From Catenulispora yoronensis (GTDB lineage: Bacteria > Actinomycetota > Actinomycetes > Streptomycetales > Catenulisporaceae): DNA of 64,000 nt. A program made the translations under genes and the position numbers. Positions 1-8,978 of the stretch are shown here, piece after piece (within the stretch, counting starts at the first letter, position 1; the number at the start of each line of letters is the position of its first letter). The notes beneath the pieces are model-generated. The model saw only the letters and a list, made by a program, of their open reading frames with translations, was not told the origin of the DNA and made no database searches. Location of the stretch: NCBI RefSeq assembly GCF_039531695.1, contig NZ_BAAAQN010000020.1, positions 1 through 64,000 of the forward strand, in the 5' to 3' direction.

Positions 1-2
1 TT

Positions 3-125
3 GCTTTTGAGGTGTTGGCGGCGGTTGCGTACAGCGTGGACTGGACACCCGGTCGGCGGCACTGTAGGCAAAGCCCTGCCGACGTGACCGAGGGGAACGA
101 ACCAAAAACCCAGGCAGGGGACTGA
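3..125 (+). CDS. Possible 3' end of a gene entering from the left
   Basis: One forward frame is open from the left edge to a TGA at 123-125 and would encode about 40 C-terminal residues of a larger protein; the sequence is not recognisable. Third-position G/C is only moderately biased, so it may be chance. The same stretch has two mutually exclusive short helices (52-57 with 78-83; 74-80 with 113-119), so it could instead be a structured leader for the LuxR gene at 216. The rest of the interval to 215 is G-rich and shows no clear signal. Confidence 0.2.
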   Translation, partial: AFEVLAAVAYSVDWTPGRRHCRQSPADVTEGNEPKTQAGD

Positions 126-215
126 CAATCTCGGGGGCGGTGGGTGGTGCGTGGGGCTTGCGGCCGACGGGTTGGGCGTTAACGATCAGCGAACTGATGC
201 ACTAATCTCGCCGGT

Positions 216-2831
216 GTGGCGGGTCTGACGCAGGTGGCGAGCCGGTGGCCGCTGACGGGCAGGGATGAGGAGTTGGCCCGGTTTCGGCGGGCGTTGGGTG
301 GTGCGTCGCTGGTGGTGGTGTGCGGGCCGCCGGGGGTTGGTAAGACGCGGTTTGCTGAGGAGTGCGTCGAGGTGGCGGAGGTGGGCGGGTGGCGGGGGGT
401 GCGGGTGGCGGCCAGTCGGGCGGCGGCTGAGATTCCGTTGGGGGCGTTGGCGCTTTTGCTGCGGTCGGATTCGGTGGCGGAGCCGGATGCGGGGCGGTTG
501 GCGGAGGTGGCGCGGCAGGATTTGGCGGCGTTGGCGGGGGAGGCGGGGTTGCTGGTTTTTGTTGATGACTTTCCGGCGTTGGATCGGTTGTCGTTGGGGT
601 TGTTGTGTCAGCAGGCTGCGGCGGGGCGGATCTTGTTGGTGGGGACGGTGCGGAGTGGGGAGCCGATGCCGGATGCGTTGGCGGCGCTGTGGTCCGGGGA
701 TCGGACTGTTCGCATTGATCTCGCGGATCTGGATCGTGCGGGGATGGATGCGCTGTTGCATGAGGCGCTGGGGGACCAGGTGGAGTTCGGGGCTTCGACG
801 GTCTTTTGGCAGGCGTGTCGTGGCAATCCGTTGTATTTGCGCGAGTTGTTGTTCGGTGCGGCGGCTGATGGGACGTTGAGCAGGGAGGCCGGGGTGTGGC
901 ATCTGGTGGGTGAGCTGCCCAGCAGTCCTCGGTTGTTGGAGTTGGTCGGTGATCGGATTCGGGCGGTCGGGGGTGATGGCCGGGCGGTTCTGGACTTGTT
1001 GGCGTTGTGTCAGCCGCTGGGTCTTGATGAGCTGGCGACGGTGCGGCCGATCGAGGCGTTGGAGGAGTTGGAATCCAGTGGCCTGATTCAGGTGCGGACG
1101 GATCGTCGGCGGCATGAGGTCACGCTTGCGCATCCTGTGTATGCCCAGGTGTTGCAGAGTTCGATGACGCGCATTCGGGCGCGGGCGACGCTTACCGGGC
1201 AGGCGTTGCGGGTTGAGGAGCATGGGCTGCGGCGTCGTGAGGATCCGTTGCGGGTGGCGACGTGGAGGCTCGCGGCGACCGGTACGGCGGATGCGAAGCT
1301 GTTGTTGCGGGCTGGGCGGTTGGCGCGGCATACGGCGGACCATGCGGGGTTGGAGCGGTTGGCTCGCGGGGCGCTGGCTGCTGAGGACAGTGTTGAAGCT
1401 CGGGTGCTGCTCAGTGAGGCGTTGCACGCGCAGTGTCGGTCCGAGGAGGCTGATGGTGTGCTGGCGGCGGCGACCGAGTTGGCCGCGCCGGATTCGTTGC
1501 GGCAGCGGTTGGCCCAGGCTCGGGCGATTGTGGTGGGCTGGGGGCTTGGTCGGCTCGATGACGGCATTGCGATTCTTGATGCCGCGTGCCGAGAGTTGCC
1601 CGAGCCGTTGCATGGCGAGTTGTCGGCGCTTGCGGCGATGCAGCTGGCGTTTGCTGAGCAGCCGGTTTTGGCGCTGGCGCGGTTTGCGGCGCCGGCGGTT
1701 GACGCGCGGCCGTCTCGCCTGCGGGCGATCGCGGAGGCGTATGCGCTTGCGTCCACGGGGGCCTGCGAACGTGCGGAGGCGGTGCTTGTCGGGAGCAGAC
1801 GGCCGTGGGCAACTGATGAACCCGAGTCGATGTTTGTGCATCAGGGTTCGGAGCTCATGGCTGAGGCCTTGGTGGACTATGCGGCGGGGCGTCTGCTTAA
1901 GGCGGCTGCGGCGATGACGCAAGCGCTGCACTATGCGGTGGAGGATGGTCTGGCTCAGGCGCAGGCGAGCTATTCGTGGCTGCTCGGCCGGATTCTGTTG
2001 GCGTCAGGGCGGCCGAGGGCGGCTGCGCGGTGGGCTCGGGATGGGATCGCGGTGGCGAGGGCGCGTGGGTTGGTCGGGCCCGGCTATCTGGCGACGGCTT
2101 GTCTGGCTACTGCGTTGGCCCAGGTTGGCGATGCCGAGCAGGCGATGAAGGCCGTTGAGGAACTCAGTGCTCTGCCGTCGTCGGTGGGCATGGTCGCGCA
2201 GGCGCGTGCGTGGGCGGCGGCTGTTGGTGGCGATGCTACGCGGGGTAGTCGGATCTTGTTGGACGCTGCGTATGAGGCTGCTGAGCAGGAGCGACGGGCC
2301 ACGTGTATTGAGCTGTTGCACGATGCGGCGAGGCTGGGCGCTGCGTCGCAGGCTCGGTCGCTGCTGCGGGACGTGGCAGTCCATTGCGATCAGACGACTG
2401 TTGGTGTGCGGGCAGCCTACGTGTCGGCGCTTGCGGATCAGGATCCTGTCGGGCTTCAGGCTGCGGTCGAGCAGTTTGCCGAGTCGGGCATGATGCTCGC
2501 TGCTGCCGAGGCTGCGTCGGCGGCCGCTGCCGCGTGGCAGGAGCGTGGAGGGTCGCGCCAGGCGGCGTTGGCTGCGGCGCGGGCGGCTGAGTTGGCGGCG
2601 TTGTGTGAAGGTGCGCAGACTCCGTTGCTGGTGGTGCAGGCGCGTTCGGTCGGCACGTTGACACAGCGGGAGTCGGAGATCTGCCGTTTGGCTGCGGAGG
2701 GGATGGCCAGTCGGACCATTGCCGAGCAGCTGTTTCTGTCCGTGCGGACAGTCAACAATCATTTGCAGAATGCTTATACAAAGCTGGGTGTCGCCAGCCG
2801 GGTGGAGCTTGTCAGTGTGCTTGCTGGTTGA
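216..2831 (+). CDS. LuxR-family transcriptional regulator with AAA ATPase domain
   Basis: This 871-residue protein resembles the large ATP-binding LuxR (LAL/MalT-like) regulators. A Walker A motif, GPPGVGKT, is at residues 37-44 and a Walker B-like hydrophobic-Asp-Asp stretch is near residue 115. A long alanine-rich helical middle, probably TPR-like, is followed by a C-terminal LuxR helix-turn-helix (about 815-871) with the typical TxRE, SxRTVNNHL and KLGV elements. Such proteins bind ATP and an inducer and activate a nearby promoter; the target here is unknown. The start is GTG and no strong Shine-Dalgarno sequence is visible. Its 3' end overlaps the convergent globin gene by 20 bp. Its third-position usage is richer in G and T than its neighbours', with many TTG leucine codons, which may mean a different origin. 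Confidence 0.85.
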   Translation: MAGLTQVASRWPLTGRDEELARFRRALGGASLVVVCGPPGVGKTRFAEECVEVAEVGGWRGVRVAASRAAAEIPLGALALLLRSDSVAEPDAGRLAEVARQDLAALAGEAGLLVFVDDFPALDRLSLGLLCQQAAAGRILLVGTVRSGEPMPDALAALWSGDRTVRIDLADLDRAGMDALLHEALGDQVEFGASTVFWQACRGNPLYLRELLFGAAADGTLSREAGVWHLVGELPSSPRLLELVGDRIRAVGGDGRAVLDLLALCQPLGLDELATVRPIEALEELESSGLIQVRTDRRRHEVTLAHPVYAQVLQSSMTRIRARATLTGQALRVEEHGLRRREDPLRVATWRLAATGTADAKLLLRAGRLARHTADHAGLERLARGALAAEDSVEARVLLSEALHAQCRSEEADGVLAAATELAAPDSLRQRLAQARAIVVGWGLGRLDDGIAILDAACRELPEPLHGELSALAAMQLAFAEQPVLALARFAAPAVDARPSRLRAIAEAYALASTGACERAEAVLVGSRRPWATDEPESMFVHQGSELMAEALVDYAAGRLLKAAAAMTQALHYAVEDGLAQAQASYSWLLGRILLASGRPRAAARWARDGIAVARARGLVGPGYLATACLATALAQVGDAEQAMKAVEELSALPSSVGMVAQARAWAAAVGGDATRGSRILLDAAYEAAEQERRATCIELLHDAARLGAASQARSLLRDVAVHCDQTTVGVRAAYVSALADQDPVGLQAAVEQFAESGMMLAAAEAASAAAAAWQERGGSRQAALAAARAAELAALCEGAQTPLLVVQARSVGTLTQRESEICRLAAEGMASRTIAEQLFLSVRTVNNHLQNAYTKLGVASRVELVSVLAG

Positions 2832-3189
2832 CGTCCGGGGGTTCGACCACCGCATCGCGGAAGCTCTCGATGCGTTCGATGGCCTGCGTCAACTCCTCGC
2901 CGCTGACGCCTAGGTCCCGGAGGACGCCCACGAGGTGGCCGCTCATCGCGTCGAAGTCGGCCTCGTGTATTGCCAGTCCCTCGTGGGCTTCGGCCAGGTG
3001 GCGGCCGCCGTAGAGGTCGGGGCCGCCGAGTGCCATGGCGAGGAAGGAGCGTTGGTGGGCGGCCAGGCGTTCGACGTCCACGTCCGAGAAGAAGCCCTTG
3101 AGCGTGGGATCGGCCAGCACTCGGCGGTAGAAGACGTCGACCACCGTGCGCAGGGTGCGAGCTCCGCCGATCGAGTCGTAGACGCCCAT
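2812..3189 (-). CDS. Truncated haemoglobin, group I (GlbN-like)
   Basis: A 125-residue protein with the truncated-globin layout: a B-helix VDVFYRRVLADP segment holding the B10-region Tyr, a KGFF motif, a proximal-histidine region EAHEGLAI, and a GHLVGVL helix. Length and motifs fit group I haemoglobins (GlbN/HbN), which bind haem and oxygen and in mycobacteria detoxify nitric oxide as a dioxygenase. Start is ATG at 3189. The gene converges on the LuxR regulator with a 20-bp overlap and is divergent from a small secreted-peptide gene across a 165-bp region. No dedicated reductase is adjacent. Group I rather than II is inferred from motifs alone. Confidence 0.85.
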   Translation of the reverse strand: MGVYDSIGGARTLRTVVDVFYRRVLADPTLKGFFSDVDVERLAAHQRSFLAMALGGPDLYGGRHLAEAHEGLAIHEADFDAMSGHLVGVLRDLGVSGEELTQAIERIESFRDAVVEPPDVNQQAH

Positions 3190-3256
3190 CTCGTGCTCCT
3201 GTCACCGGCGTTGCGCAATGGTCTGTCGAGCAAGTCAAACGCCCGGGGTGGGCGAC

Positions 3257-3281
3257 CACCTGAGTAATCGTTGCTCAGGTG
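3257..3281. promoter_or_regulatory. Inverted repeat between the globin and secreted-peptide genes
   Basis: CACCTGAG (3257-3264) and CTCAGGTG (3274-3281) are perfect 8-bp arms around a 9-nt AT-rich centre. The element lies in the divergent intergenic region, about 70 bp upstream of the globin start and 75 bp upstream of the peptide start, so it could be an operator serving both. A terminator is less likely because no gene runs into it. Confidence 0.4.
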
Positions 3282-3354
3282 CGGCGGCTCCCCGTCGACG
3301 ACAGTGAAGTTGTCCGAGAACGACAGCACTGCACAGTCATCGAGGGGAACCCTA

Positions 3355-3534
3355 ATGCAACTCCGTCGTACCGCCGTCGCCCTCACCATCGCGACACTCG
3401 GCGCCACGCTGCTCAGCTCCGCGCCGGCACAGGCCGGGATCAAAGTGCCGCAGACTCCGCAGGCCGGCGTCATCATTCACGACGTGGCCGGCTATCCGCC
3501 CGGCCCGACCCGGGGTGGTGCGGCTGCCGAGTGA
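3355..3534 (+). CDS. Small secreted peptide, unknown function
   Basis: A 59-residue product with a clear Sec signal peptide: MQLRR, a hydrophobic core rich in Ala, Leu and Thr, then an APAQA signal-peptidase site near residue 27. The mature peptide is about 32 residues, rich in Pro and Gly, and has no cysteine. ATG at 3355 is preceded by GAGGGG (3343-3348) at ideal spacing, which decides the start over upstream in-frame codons. It lies 52 bp before the aldehyde dehydrogenase gene and could be co-transcribed with it. I do not recognise the family; secretion is inferred from the N-terminus only. Confidence 0.6.
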   Translation: MQLRRTAVALTIATLGATLLSSAPAQAGIKVPQTPQAGVIIHDVAGYPPGPTRGGAAAE

Positions 3535-3586
3535 TTCGCTTCGCGCAACGCGAGACAGGTTAAGTAGAACGCGTTACAGTTCCGCC

Positions 3587-5140
3587 ATGAGCCTGCCCTC
3601 ATCGGTCACTTCCGAACTGCTGGAGAAGCTCACCGGCATGGTCGTGTCCACCAGCGGTCGCACGTACTCCGTGACCGAGGTGTACACCGGTGACAAGGTC
3701 GCGGATCTGCCCCAGTCCGATCCGGGCGATGTGCAGCTGGCCTACGCGGCGGCGCGGAAGGCGCAGGCGGTGTGGGCGTCGTGGCCGCTCAAGCGGCGGA
3801 TCGGCGTGATGAAGCGGTTCCACGAGCTGCTGTTGGGCCACGGCCTGGTCGTCGCCGACCTGATGCAGGTGGAGACCGGCAAAGCGCGCCGGATGGCGTT
3901 CGAAGAGACCTGCGACGTGTTGATGGTGACCAGCCACTACATCAAGGCGGCACCGCGCATCCTGAAGGAGAGGAAGCACGGGGGCGTGGTGCCGCTCGTT
4001 TCCACGTCGACCGAGGTGCGTCGGCCCAAGGGTGTCGTCGGCCTGATCTCGCCGTGGAACTTTCCGTTCGCCACCAGCTTGTCCGACGCGATGCCGGCGC
4101 TGATCGCGGGGAACGGTGTTGTGCTGAAGCCGGACAACAAGTCGACGTTGAACGTCGCCTACGGCGTCGGCCTGTTGTACGAGGCCGGGATGCCGGACGG
4201 ACTGGTCCAGATCGTGTGCGGTGAGGGCCCTGATATCGGCGCCACGCTGGTTGAGAACGCCGACTACGTCATGTTCACCGGCTCCACGGCGACCGGCCGG
4301 GTGATCGGCGCGCAGGCCGGCCGGCACCTGGTCGGCTGCACGCTCGAACTCGGCGGCAAGAACCCGCTGATCGTCCTGGACGACGCCGACCTGGACGAAG
4401 TGATCGCCGGCACCGTCATGGCCGCCTTTCTGAACACCGGCCAGGCCTGCATGCACATCGAACGGATCTACGTCTCCGAGCGACGCAAGGACGAGTTCAC
4501 CAAGCGCTTCCTCGAAGCGGTCCGGGCGATCCGGGTCGAGGCCACCTACGATTTCGCGCCCGACATGGGATCGCTGGTCAGCGTCGGGCAGCGGGAACGC
4601 GTGCAGGCGCATGTGGAGGACGCCATCGCCAAGGGCGCGACGGTGCTCACCGGCGGCAAGCCGCGCCCCGATCTGGGCCCGGCGTTCTTCGAGCCGACCG
4701 TGCTCACCGACATCACCCCGACCATGCTGCTGGCGAAGGCGGAGACCTTCGGCCCGGTCACCGCCATATATCCGTATTCGAACGTCGACGAGGCGATCGC
4801 GATGGCCAACGACACCGAGTACGGGCTGAACGCCAGCGTGTGGGGCGGCGACCGCCGGGCCGCCGAAGCGGTCGGCCGCCGCATCGAGGCCGGCAACATC
4901 AACATCAACGACGGCCTGGCCGCCTCCTACGCCTCGAAGAAGAGTACGTCCGGCGGCTTCAAGGCCTCCGGCGTCGGCAGCCGCCACGGCGACGCCGGCA
5001 TGCTCAAGTACACCGACGTCCAGAACGTGGCCGTGCTCAAGAAGCAGGTCCTGAGCAACCCGCCGGACACCGACTGGACCAAGCAGGTGGACAAGACCAT
5101 CAAGGGTCTGCGATTCATGCGGAAGCTCGGTATCCGCTGA
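3587..5140 (+). CDS. Succinate-semialdehyde dehydrogenase, NAD(P)+ (GabD2-like)
   Basis: A 517-residue aldehyde dehydrogenase. The catalytic residues are visible: Glu254 in LELGGKNP and Cys288 in NTGQACMHIER. A cofactor-binding SPWNFPF stretch and the FTGS motif are also present. The N-terminal and C-terminal segments (for example the KGLRFMRKLG ending) match the actinobacterial GabD2-type succinic-semialdehyde dehydrogenases, which oxidise succinic semialdehyde to succinate in GABA or 2-oxoglutarate-decarboxylase shunts. ATG at 3587 is chosen because family similarity begins there; the reading frame extends upstream without a good start. No GABA transaminase is next to it, so the substrate is inferred from family resemblance. 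Confidence 0.85.
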   Translation: MSLPSSVTSELLEKLTGMVVSTSGRTYSVTEVYTGDKVADLPQSDPGDVQLAYAAARKAQAVWASWPLKRRIGVMKRFHELLLGHGLVVADLMQVETGKARRMAFEETCDVLMVTSHYIKAAPRILKERKHGGVVPLVSTSTEVRRPKGVVGLISPWNFPFATSLSDAMPALIAGNGVVLKPDNKSTLNVAYGVGLLYEAGMPDGLVQIVCGEGPDIGATLVENADYVMFTGSTATGRVIGAQAGRHLVGCTLELGGKNPLIVLDDADLDEVIAGTVMAAFLNTGQACMHIERIYVSERRKDEFTKRFLEAVRAIRVEATYDFAPDMGSLVSVGQRERVQAHVEDAIAKGATVLTGGKPRPDLGPAFFEPTVLTDITPTMLLAKAETFGPVTAIYPYSNVDEAIAMANDTEYGLNASVWGGDRRAAEAVGRRIEAGNININDGLAASYASKKSTSGGFKASGVGSRHGDAGMLKYTDVQNVAVLKKQVLSNPPDTDWTKQVDKTIKGLRFMRKLGIR

Positions 5141-5241
5141 CGTTCTGTCCCTCGGGGGCCGGCGGATACCGGCACCGTCGGCGGCAGCCCGATCGAAAAG
5201 CGATCGCGAACGGGTTCAGCCTTGACCAGGCTCCTGGCCGA

Positions 5242-6147
5242 TCAGGCCCGAGTCTGCTGGCGGCAGCTCGCGATGAACCGCAACAGCCGTTCGTTGACCA
5301 GGTCGGGGCGCTCCAGGTTGAGTCCGTGGCCGGCGTGTTCGACGATCTCTGCCTGGACGCCCGGGATGAGTGCGGTGACGCGCTTCAGGACCTGGCGCGG
5401 GCGCAGCAGTGCGCTGCGTTTCCCCACCAGGACCAGGGTCGGTAGGGCGATCGACGCCAGCTCCTCGTCGGTGAACGGGCGGGCGGCGGGGCGGGTCTTG
5501 GGGCGGTAGCTCCGCATGCCCAGCATCAGTGGGGCGATCATTTCGCGGGGTGCGCTGAGGGCCGGGTTGGCGAGCAGGCGTCCTACGGCCGGTCGCAGGC
5601 GGCGCGGGGCGAGCATGCCGAACAGGCCGGCGATCATGTGGAAGTAGAAGCGGGCCGGGACCTTCTCGATGCCGCCGGGGTCCAGGGGTGCGATGGAGGC
5701 GAGGCGCTCGGGTGAGTGAATGGCCTGATTGAGGGTGAGCCAGCCGCCGTAGGAGAGCCCCACCAGGTGGACGCGGTCCAGTCCGAGGCCGCTCAGCACC
5801 TCGCCGAGCCAGGCGGCGTTCTCCTCCGAGCCGGTGGCGACGACGCGCTGGACGCTGCGGCCCGGGTCGTCCAGCGTGTCGATCGCGTAGACCGGGTGGT
5901 GCTCTCCCAGCGCGGCGATCTGCGGGGACCAGTTGGACGCGTGGCCCGCGTGGCCGTGGAGCAGCACGATCGGCTCGCCCGCGGCGGAGGCGGGACCGTA
6001 GCAGTGGACGTGGACAGTGCCGTAGCTGGTCTCGACGTCCACCGCGCGCCGAGGGCTCGGCCACAGCTCCATCGCCCGGTCGTACGCCTCAAGGAACTTC
6101 GCTCGGGCCTCCTCGCTCACGAAGTGGCCGACGCTCGTCCTGGTCAT
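5242..6147 (-). CDS. Alpha/beta-fold hydrolase
   Basis: A 301-residue alpha/beta hydrolase. The oxyanion-hole motif HGHAGH is at residues 64-69, the nucleophile elbow GLSYGG puts the catalytic Ser at 132, and the C-terminal EHAGHGLNLERP supplies the catalytic His near 274. A cap-like insertion covers about 155-225. The substrate cannot be told; esters or lactones are typical. The gene is divergent from a TetR gene 76 bp away with a palindromic operator between, so it is probably repressed by that regulator. It converges with the dehydrogenase gene across about 100 bp with no convincing terminator. Confidence 0.85.
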   Translation of the reverse strand: MTRTSVGHFVSEEARAKFLEAYDRAMELWPSPRRAVDVETSYGTVHVHCYGPASAAGEPIVLLHGHAGHASNWSPQIAALGEHHPVYAIDTLDDPGRSVQRVVATGSEENAAWLGEVLSGLGLDRVHLVGLSYGGWLTLNQAIHSPERLASIAPLDPGGIEKVPARFYFHMIAGLFGMLAPRRLRPAVGRLLANPALSAPREMIAPLMLGMRSYRPKTRPAARPFTDEELASIALPTLVLVGKRSALLRPRQVLKRVTALIPGVQAEIVEHAGHGLNLERPDLVNERLLRFIASCRQQTRA

Positions 6148-6185
6148 GATTCGCCCCTTCCTGCCCCTGAAACCGCAGCACTTGA

Positions 6186-6201
6186 TGGTATGTTTGTACC
6201 A
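6186..6201. promoter_or_regulatory. TetR-type operator, TGGTA-N6-TACCA
   Basis: TGGTA (6186-6190) and TACCA (6197-6201) form a perfect 5-bp inverted repeat around TGTTTG, halfway between the divergent hydrolase and TetR starts. Size and placement fit the site where a TetR dimer represses both its own gene and the divergent hydrolase. Confidence 0.5.
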
Positions 6202-6223
6202 CGAAAAAGTTTGGAGGGGTTGG

Positions 6224-6880
6224 ATGCCGAAGCTGGCGGATCACGAGGAGCGCCGCGCGCACATCGTCGACGCGCTGCTCCGGACCGCCGCGAGCAGCGG
6301 GCTGCACGCGGTCACGATGCGGTCGGTCGCGATCGAGGCGGGGGTCTCGGTGCGGCTCGTGCAGTACTACTTCGACACGAAGGAGCAGTTGCTGCTCGCC
6401 GCGCTGACCCGGCTGGCGGCGCGGATGGGGGAGCGGGTCCGGGATCGGGTGCGGACCGCGGGTGCGTCGGCGCAGGGATCGTCGGCGCAGGGATCGTCGG
6501 CTTCAGCGACCGCGGCGCCGTCGCCCCGGGACATCGTCGAAGCGGTGCTCCTCGAAGCGGTCCCGACCGACGAGGAAGGCCGGACGTTCCACCTCGTCTA
6601 CACCGAGTACGCCGTGCTCTCCGTCACCGATCCCGCGCTGGCCGGGCAGCCGTTCCTCGCGGGGCCGGCCGAGATGGAGGAGTTGCTGGCCGGTCAGCTC
6701 GCCGCCGCCCAGCAGGCCGGCGACGCCGATCCGCGGCTGGACGCCCGCCAGGAGGCGGTCATGCTGATGGCGGCGTCCGCCGGGCTCGGTCTCAGCGTGC
6801 TGCTGGGCCAGCGCTCGGCGGACGCCGCCATCAAGGTCCTGCGTTACCACCTGGGGCGGGTCTTCTCACCCCCGGCGTGA
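6224..6880 (+). CDS. TetR-family transcriptional regulator
   Basis: A 218-residue TetR regulator. The N-terminal helix-turn-helix is at about residues 28-55 with the signature TMRSVAIEAGVSVRLVQYYF followed by DTKEQLL. The rest is an alpha-helical ligand domain of the class often seen in BetI-like proteins. GGAGGGG at 6213-6219 fixes the start at ATG 6224. A serine/alanine-rich linker contains a duplicated 15-bp unit (6467-6481 and 6482-6496, giving AQGSS twice), so the linker has grown by slippage. It probably represses itself and the divergent hydrolase through the palindrome at 6186-6201. The ligand is unknown. Confidence 0.85.
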   Translation: MPKLADHEERRAHIVDALLRTAASSGLHAVTMRSVAIEAGVSVRLVQYYFDTKEQLLLAALTRLAARMGERVRDRVRTAGASAQGSSAQGSSASATAAPSPRDIVEAVLLEAVPTDEEGRTFHLVYTEYAVLSVTDPALAGQPFLAGPAEMEELLAGQLAAAQQAGDADPRLDARQEAVMLMAASAGLGLSVLLGQRSADAAIKVLRYHLGRVFSPPA

Positions 6881-6905
6881 CCGGCGGATCGGGCCGGGGC
6901 CCCGG

Positions 6906-8897
6906 TCACACCGGGACGTGCGCCCCCATGATCACGCTGCGGTCGGCGGGCAGCCGGAAGTAGTCGACCGGGCTGGCGGCGTTGTGCGCGACGGCCAGGA
7001 ACAGCCGCTTGCGCCAGGCCCGCATCCCCTTGGCGTCGGTCCGGACGATCGCGATCCGCGACAGGAAGTAGGACACCGTGTCGAGGTCGATCCCCGCGAG
7101 TTCCCCGGCGTCCGGGTGCGCGGCGGCCTGGCGCATGATGCGCGGGACGTCGGGCTCGTCCTGGAAGCCGAGGCGCGCGGTGACGTGGATGATGCCGTCG
7201 TCGTGGTGGCCGAGGTCGTCGAAGACCAGGCGCTCGCTCACGGGGATGTGCGGGACCTTGGCCACCACCATGGACAGGATGACGACCGTCTTGTGCAGCG
7301 TGTGGTTGTGCTCGACGTTGGCGCGCAGGGCCAGCGGCGTGGTCTCGATGTTGGCGTTGAGGAACACCGCGACGCCGTCGACCCGGTGCACCGGCGGGTC
7401 CATGGCGTTGACCTCGTCGACGAAGGCGCGCAGCGGGCCCTCCAGCTCGGTGCGGTTCGGCGTGACGATCTCGCGGCCGCGGCGCCAGGTGCTCAGCACC
7501 GTGAACACGGCGGCGGCGACCAGCAGCGGCAGCCAGCCGCCGTGCACGACCTTGGTGAGGTTGGCGGCGAAGAAGGCGAGCTCGATGGTGAGGAAGACCA
7601 GCGCGCCGAGGGCGATCTTCCACGGCGCGGCGCCCTTCAGGACGCGGGCCACCGCCAGGAACAGGATCGTGTTGAGCATGAACGTGGCGGTCACCGCGAC
7701 GCCGTAGGCCGAGGCCAGCGCGGCGGAGGACTCGAAGCCCAGCACCAGGATGGTGACCGTGCAGCACAGGAACCAGTTCACGGCCGGCACGTAGACCTGG
7801 CCGATCTCGTGCTCGGAGGTGTGGCGGATGGTCAGGTGCGGCAGGAAGCCCAGCTGCATGGCCTGCCGGGTGACACTGAACGCCCCGGATATGACGGCCT
7901 GCGAGGCGATCACGGTGGCCACCGTCGCGAGCAGCACCATCGGCAGCTGCGCCCAGCCCGGCATGAGCAGGAAGAAGGGGTTGGAGATGGTGGCGGGGCG
8001 GCGCAGGATCAGCGAGCCCTGGCCGAGGTAGTTCAGCGTCAGCGCGGGGAAGACGAGGAAGAACCACGCGCGGTGGATCGGCTTGCGCCCGAAGTGGCCC
8101 ATGTCGGCGTAGAGGGCCTCGGCGCCGGTGACCGCCAGTACCACCGAGGCGAGCGCGACGAAGGCGACGACGCCGTGGTTCACCAGGAACTTGGCCCCGT
8201 AGAGGGGAGACAGGGCCTTGATGATGCTGGGGTGCGCCGCGACCTCCGCGCCGCCGGCCACCGCGATGATGAGGAACCAGACCGTCATCACCGGGCCGAA
8301 CAGGCCGCCGACCAGCGCCGTGCCGAACTTCTGGATCGCGAACAGGCCGATGACGATGACGACGGTCAGCGGGACGATGTAGTCGCCGAGGCCCGGGGCC
8401 GAGACCTTGAGGCCCTCGACGGCCGACAGCACCGAGATGGCCGGGGTGATCATGCCGTCGCCGTAGAACAGCGACGCCCCGAGTATGCCGAGCGCGACGA
8501 GCAACAGCTTGGTCTTCGCCGAGCGGAAGTCCAGCTTCTGGATCAGCGCGGTGAGGGCCATGATGCCGCCCTCGCCGTCGTTGTCGGTGCGCAGGATGAA
8601 GGTCACGTACTTGACCGACACGATCAGTGTGATCGCCCAGAACACCAGCGACACCACGCCGTAGACGGCGTCCTGGGCGGTGCCGACCTGGCCGCCGTCG
8701 CTGTTGAAGATGGTCTGCATCGCGTACAGCGGGCTGGTGCCGATGTCGCCGAACACGACGCCGAGCGCGCCCAGCATCACCGCGGCGGCCCCGGCCCGGC
8801 CCGCGGCCCGGCGGCCGTCGCCGTGGGCGCCGTCCGCGTGGCCTGCGGCGTAGGCGGGAGCTGGCTGTGCGGGCGGGCCCGAAGAGTCAGTGATCAC
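6906..8897 (-). CDS. kup: Kup-family potassium uptake transporter
   Basis: About 663 residues. The conserved Kup start GALGVVFGDIGTSPLYA is visible, followed by roughly twelve membrane segments and a C-terminal cytoplasmic domain of about 200 residues. The KYVTFILRTDNDGEGGIMAL motif is diagnostic. Kup proteins import K+ with protons. I choose GTG at 8897 (giving M-ITDSSGPP); an upstream TTG at 8945 is possible, and neither has a strong Shine-Dalgarno sequence. The first 50 residues are a Pro/Ala/Gly-rich extension. The gene converges on the TetR gene at 6880 and lies 80 bp downstream of another TetR gene on the same strand; I see no K+-responsive riboswitch in that gap. Confidence 0.92.
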   Translation of the reverse strand: MITDSSGPPAQPAPAYAAGHADGAHGDGRRAAGRAGAAAVMLGALGVVFGDIGTSPLYAMQTIFNSDGGQVGTAQDAVYGVVSLVFWAITLIVSVKYVTFILRTDNDGEGGIMALTALIQKLDFRSAKTKLLLVALGILGASLFYGDGMITPAISVLSAVEGLKVSAPGLGDYIVPLTVVIVIGLFAIQKFGTALVGGLFGPVMTVWFLIIAVAGGAEVAAHPSIIKALSPLYGAKFLVNHGVVAFVALASVVLAVTGAEALYADMGHFGRKPIHRAWFFLVFPALTLNYLGQGSLILRRPATISNPFFLLMPGWAQLPMVLLATVATVIASQAVISGAFSVTRQAMQLGFLPHLTIRHTSEHEIGQVYVPAVNWFLCCTVTILVLGFESSAALASAYGVAVTATFMLNTILFLAVARVLKGAAPWKIALGALVFLTIELAFFAANLTKVVHGGWLPLLVAAAVFTVLSTWRRGREIVTPNRTELEGPLRAFVDEVNAMDPPVHRVDGVAVFLNANIETTPLALRANVEHNHTLHKTVVILSMVVAKVPHIPVSERLVFDDLGHHDDGIIHVTARLGFQDEPDVPRIMRQAAAHPDAGELAGIDLDTVSYFLSRIAIVRTDAKGMRAWRKRLFLAVAHNAASPVDYFRLPADRSVIMGAHVPV

Positions 8898-8978
8898 AAA
8901 TCTGCGATCTTTACATGCGCGCAGGTCACGAGCAAACGCGGTCAAGCATGTGGAACGGGCGTGAGAAACTCGTGGGCG

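Noticed and set aside
1..120. Known riboswitch upstream of the LuxR gene
   Set aside because: Two alternative helices can be drawn, but no conserved core of a riboswitch class is recognisable.
186..1931. Long minus-strand reading frame opposite the LuxR gene
   Set aside because: It lacks family features, is Arg/Pro/Gln-rich as expected from an antisense shadow in GC-rich DNA, and lies wholly over a clear gene.
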